From Toxonevra muliebris (Eukaryota > Arthropoda > Insecta > Diptera > Pallopteridae): a stretch of 64,000 nucleotides of DNA. The stretch covers positions 12,884,878 through 12,948,877 of the forward strand of contig OY829326.1 of NCBI GenBank assembly GCA_963691655.1. The letters run 5' to 3'. Position numbers and translations under genes: made by a program. The notes beneath the pieces are model-generated. The model saw only the letters and a program-made list of their open reading frames with translations. It was not told the DNA's origin and searched no databases. Below, in pieces: positions 59,671 to 64,000 of the stretch. The number at the start of each line of letters is the position of its first letter. Position 1 is the first letter of the stretch.

Positions 59671-61827
59671 TCTCTTGTGGATTAACTCTGTAGATTAACT
59701 TAGCTGCAGAACAATTGGTTTTCTGCACTGAACAGAGTAGCATAACATATTACAACTTATAAACAGTTGGATCAGTAGAATCTGTCTGCATTGCATTTTT
59801 AGAAATCTGTCTGAATTTATATAAGGTCTGATTGGTTCAACAATGAATCAGGCCTGATGGAGAGATCTGATGTTGTCTCACGCCCTATAAAATAAAATTG
59901 TATATGCCAGTTAGCTGGGTTTGTTAGGTGATTGTGTAACAAAAGTTGTTCATGACATAATATTACATTGCCTTTGTCGGACAGGTCATCTGCTTACTGG
60001 GTTAGATCAAGTTAGGAAAGAAGAACTAGATAGTTAAAGAAGTATGGTAGTGTCTCAAGGATTGAGTGAGAGTGGATATAATATTAATAGTGCATGTCTT
60101 TCAAAGTATCTAAGTCTGCGGGAGCTTACAAAAAATTTGGCTTTCAGATGAAGCTCGTGTTTTCAAGCCTTATGGCTAAATTCCTAAGATAGCTTTTTTC
60201 GCAGACATCCAAGCGGTTATTAAAGCTCTAGACTCTACCTTAATATCCTCTAACTAATCTAAAAAGTTACTAGCTTCTTTAAGTCAGAGTCTTGGCATTG
60301 GCCTAATCTGGGCTTTAGGTTATAAAATCTCGATACGAGGTGCAATTTAATTGAGCAAAATTAAGGCGAATATACTTCCTCACTCTTGCAGATAACAGAT
60401 GAATACTATTACAAAAGAATACTATTCACCATATCTGTTTGACAAAGCCAGAAGGCAGCACTTACGGGACTCTGGCCAATAAAGGAGCATACTAACAGAA
60501 GATAAAAAGATTCTCCTGCTTTACCCGGTTTTTCGCAAAACCCGGGTGAACAAATTCCATTCATCTTTCCCTAGAAAACGTAACCGAGATTTTCAAAATT
60601 GAGATTTGGTAGTCCTTAATTTTTTTAGTACAAAAGAATAAAAGGATTTTTTCAAAACTGCTTAAAAATGCGTAAAAATCAAATTAACTTAAAGCCTTCT
60701 AAGCCAATCACATTACGTCGTATGAATAATATTTCTACACACCTTGGCAGCTTTTTCATTTTATAAAAAGTGTTTAAGCCTAGAAGATGTTTCTTTACTA
60801 ATGTCAAATGTGCTTAAGTTCAAAATAAATACTGATTTATTCTAATCCTTAATTCATAATTTTCCATTGTTTTCCTTCACTTGAAATTTCCAAATACTAC
60901 ATACTTTCTCAATATTTTTGCAACAGAGGTAAGGGAAAGAAAATCGTATTTTCCCAAAAATTATATGTTAGTTAGATAATCTTGATTTATATTACCTATT
61001 ATTCCAATTATCGAGGCCTCAAACATTTCTGAAACCGTCGTTGAATTTGCCATGCCCTTCCTTACTCTATACCTTCTTAGTACAATAAAGTATTTGCTTT
61101 TTACAGCCACATTTGTATTCCGAACTAAGCTATCGTTCGTCTACTTTACGTAAACAAAACCATAAAAATTCGTACTGAGCTTTGCATGTAAACTAAACGA
61201 ACGATGGCTTCGTTTGAAATACAGAAAGTCACCGTTAGTGTGAAGGGTTTCCCAAACTTTAAATGTTTATGCTTTTTTTTGCTCGAAATATCTACTACGT
61301 TCTTGTCAAAAATCTGAATTTAATTTTACCAAATTGTAATTGAATCTTTTGTATTACGAAAATTGCATCTGTCTAGCTTTTCTCATAAACTCCATAATCT
61401 CACTTTGTGTTTACTCTACACGGGGATAGTTCCATTCCATTACAGATATAATATATGGGCTTAAATTTTTTTGTCTGCATCATGTTGCCCAAATTTGATT
61501 TGTTGCAAAAAATGCTTCCTTTTGCTAAAAATTATTTAATTAATGCTTTGTTTCCTTAAGAATTTTTCATTTTATTTAATGATTTATTCTTTTAATGTTT
61601 TAAGAAGTACACTATAAAACTGCTACATCTACTAACATCACTAGCGCTGTCATCATCATCGTCATCATTATCAGTATCCTCCTCACCAAAAACGTCTCAT
61701 TTTCATCATCATTGATTCCATTTGAAGCGTTGACGTTTCATAGTTTCAATTAGAGTTTAAGAAAATAATTTAATATCTTCTAAGTAACACTAATAATTAC
61801 GTTTTTTATTTTTCTAAATATTTACAG
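58576..61827 (+). other. Intron (or 3' UTR of the short form) of the CECR2 gene
   Basis: AT-rich sequence with A runs at 59108-59129 and 59640-59662, a LINE RNase H relic at about 60150-60300, a short acccggtttt hairpin at 60523-60547, and a run of atcatcatcgtcatcat near 61650. The acceptor tatttacag ends at 61827. Confidence 0.6.
60150..60300 (+). pseudogene. LINE RNase H fragment in intron
   Basis: The plus strand reads KIAFFADIQAVIKALDSTLI, matching the IFSDSQAAIKALDS motif of LINE-encoded RNase H, then SKKLLASLSQSLGIGLIWAL (compare LIWVPGH). Frames are broken. The sense orientation matches the host transcript. Confidence 0.6.
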
Positions 61828-63288
61828 TTCTCAATCTACATCAACTGCAAGTGGAATTTCAACGTATGCGAGTTCTTTAAGACGTACAACAACAACAAAT
61901 TCTAGCGAATTTTTATGTCACCGAGAAACATTTTGTCTATCACCTGAAGAGGAAGAAGAAGAAGACGAAGAAGAGGACGACGACTACGCCGCAGAAGAAC
62001 TAGAGCATAATAATACATTGAGACACGAGATTATAACGCCACAAACAGAAAGCAATAACCATTTGTTGGTGGATGAAGAGGGTGATGAGTTTTTGAAAAA
62101 TATTAAGATTGAGCCTAAAGATGAAGATGACGAAGATGTTGTTCTAGTTGAGGAAATTGATGATATACAACAAAAAGTGTTGCAACAGCAAGAACGCATA
62201 CATGCACTCACATTAGAAAATCCGCAGCAGATAATAACTACGACATCATCAACAACTCCTGGAGTGGCTGTTACAACGATTACAATAAATACTCAAGATT
62301 TCATTTCACCTAATACACCATTAAAAACGAAAAGATCACATCATAAAAAGAAAAAGTCACAAAAGAAGCAAAAAAAGAAATCACGTGAACATCGGCGTCG
62401 GCATAAGCATGCGACAATTGCTACTGATTCAGCAACAACAACAACTGCAGCAATAGACGACAGCATAAACAACACAACAACAATAGCAACTACGAACTGT
62501 GGTGGCAGTAACAACAGTAATAAAAATAAAGCAAACGCTAAAAACAATCATCAGTCATCACGTTCTCATGTGCAGCACAGTCATCATCATCAACAACAGC
62601 AACAACAACATCAGCAGCAGCAGCAGCATCATCACCATCACGTGCATATACCATCACTGAGTCCTGAGGACAAAGAGAATTTTTGTCGTCAATTTAGCGA
62701 AAGTGTCGTTGTTGATAACAATAACGATTTGAATGCAACTAGTGTTACTGGTGATACCCACTTAGATAATACAGTGGTGGTGGTTGGGACATCACCCATT
62801 GTCCATCATCATACCACAACAATCAAGAAAGAGAATATTGTTGCGGCTGCTAGCATTCAGGTAGTGCATGATATGGCTCCAGCGACCAATATGAAACTTC
62901 CTGGTAGACAAACAAATAATTCTCTATCATCATTAACGGGCAATATATTTATATCGCCGCCAACAGCAACCACAACAACAAACACACTACAGCAGGATAC
63001 TGCGACTAGCGAACGTGAAACAACAAAATCAAAATCATCGTCATCGACAACGTCTGCGACAACAGCAACAACAATAATGACAAGTAAAAAACAGAAATCA
63101 TCAACCACAACTGTAAATGCTGTTGAAGGAGGTGGCGTCAGTGGAAGTGCTGCTGCTGCCACTTCAGAAAAGAACAATAGCAGTAGTAGTGGAAGTAATA
63201 AAAAGAAATCATCATCTTCATGCTCCTCCTCCGCTGTTGCTTTATCATCGAAAGCATCTTCACAGCATTCGGATAAAAGCACAGATGA
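61828..63288 (+). CDS. dikar: CECR2-like protein, coding exon 5 (acidic, basic and Q/H-rich linker; continues past window)
   Basis: A single open stretch of 1,461 bases lies between acceptor tttacag and donor GA|gtaagt. It encodes about residues 332-818 of the long form. In order: a Ser/Thr region; an acidic run (EEEEEEDEEEDDDY); IKIEPKDEDDEDVVLVEEID (62104-62163); a Lys/Arg-rich stretch with KKKKSQKKQKKKSREHRRRH (about 62347-62406), probably a nuclear localisation signal; Asn/Thr repeats; a Gln/His run (about 62575-62645); SLSPEDKENFCRQF; then Ser/Thr/Asn repeats to the end. No folded domain is apparent. The bromodomain that defines CECR2 proteins would be in a later exon beyond this window. 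The frame and phase are sound; joining to exon 4 is inferred. Confidence 0.85.
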
Positions 63289-64000
63289 GTAAGTTTATCA
63301 AATTCAATTATCAATATGTTTTTTCTTTTCAATTCCTTTTTAATTATACAATATATAAATATATTTAATTTGAAAATCGCTATTTCGAATTAAAAAAAGT
63401 GCCTATTGCGACTTCTTGCTGTTGCTTGCTGTTTGTATGTATAGATATAAATTGATATCATCATTTTCTTTTTGTCCTTTAGTTTAATTTGTAATTTTTT
63501 ATTTAATTTTGAAAATGCACACATTATTGAATGCGCTTAGGTCGGTTTTGGTATTATAAAGGTGTTTTCAATTGGGTTGATTTTCTATCTCGCCTTGAAC
63601 AAACTTTATAAAATATTTGTGAACATATCGTCGTCGTTCTGGCAGAATTCACTAAGTCCATTTTTTTAATTTCTGAGATGAAGTTAGATTATGCAGTGCA
63701 TGGTGCGCTACGAGCACTAGCAAAACTTTTAAAGTTAACAGATTGATATACACTTAAGTATACGTTATAACTGCATTGTCAAAAATCGAATTTATTATGT
63801 TATTCTAATTATAGAAGCTAATTAATACGGATCCAACTAAAAAAATTATTTTGGACTTAGTGATTTCTGCTTGAACGACAACGATATGTTAGATACTTGT
63901 ATGCTTAAAAAATTCATAATTTCAAACCAATAATTTTATATATATTTATAATTAGTAAAATGCTTTATTTCTATAATATGTTTAAATCATTTTCTATAAA
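63289..64000 (+). other. Start of next CECR2 intron
   Basis: It begins gtaagttt and is AT-rich to the right edge. No further exon recognised. Confidence 0.6.

Noticed and set aside
62341..63282. Minus-strand open frames opposite the CECR2 exon, rich in Val, Phe and Leu
   Set aside because: They are antisense images of the CAA/ACA/TCA-rich coding exon on the plus strand, which has matching splice sites and phase.

Overview
The window is AT-rich (roughly 70 %) eukaryotic DNA from a fly. It has spliced genes with GT..AG introns, CAA/CAG-rich coding and untranslated sequence, many short A/T tracts, 'catacatacatatgtatg'-type simple repeats, a perfectly spaced Inr+DPE core promoter, and a dense load of Tc1/mariner, maT, hAT, piggyBac-like, LINE and tRNA-SINE sequence. 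The two protein genes read most like brachyceran orthologues. A tephritid-like fruit fly is my best guess, but nothing here proves the family.

Layout. (1) 1-5902, minus strand: the 5' part of a very large gene. A single open frame of 1,470 codons runs from an ATG at 4411 off the left edge and encodes a serine-rich, mostly disordered protein that enters a BTB/POZ domain just before the edge. I take it to be the orthologue of Drosophila gprs (serine-enriched protein). Its 5' UTR probably fills 4412-5902 and begins at a good splice acceptor, so the promoter lies further right. (2) About 5.9-54 kb: intergenic or 5'-intronic AT-rich DNA with no convincing host gene, filled with decayed mobile elements. 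I could define termini and target duplications for two Tc1/mariner-type copies, two hAT-type copies and one piggyBac-like MITE. I also found several foldback MITEs, a maT (DD37D) relic, an inverted pair of tRNA-derived SINEs, and at least five LINE fragments, one of which sits inside a TIR element. (3) 54.25-64 kb, plus strand: a CECR2 (dikar) orthologue. It has a strong candidate core promoter at 54249, five coding exons, and an open exon at 61828-63288 whose donor leads beyond the window; the expected bromodomain is not reached. An alternative short form ending at 58575 is possible.

The two host genes are divergently transcribed: the BTB gene toward the left edge and the CECR2 gene toward the right edge, separated by the repeat-rich region. 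CECR2-family proteins are the acetyl-lysine-reading partners of ISWI-type remodellers. The BTB protein's biochemical role is unknown to me. Nothing in the sequence links the two functionally.

No bacterial-type operon, CRISPR array, rRNA or authentic tRNA gene is present. The most unusual structures are the 1.37-kb hAT-type foldback element at 39984-41355 with helically phased 10-bp repeats in both arms, the TIR element at 51176-52567 carrying a LINE reverse-transcriptase fragment, the SUMO/SIM-like motif cluster in the CECR2 exon, and the repeated short aromatic/hydrophobic motif in the BTB protein.
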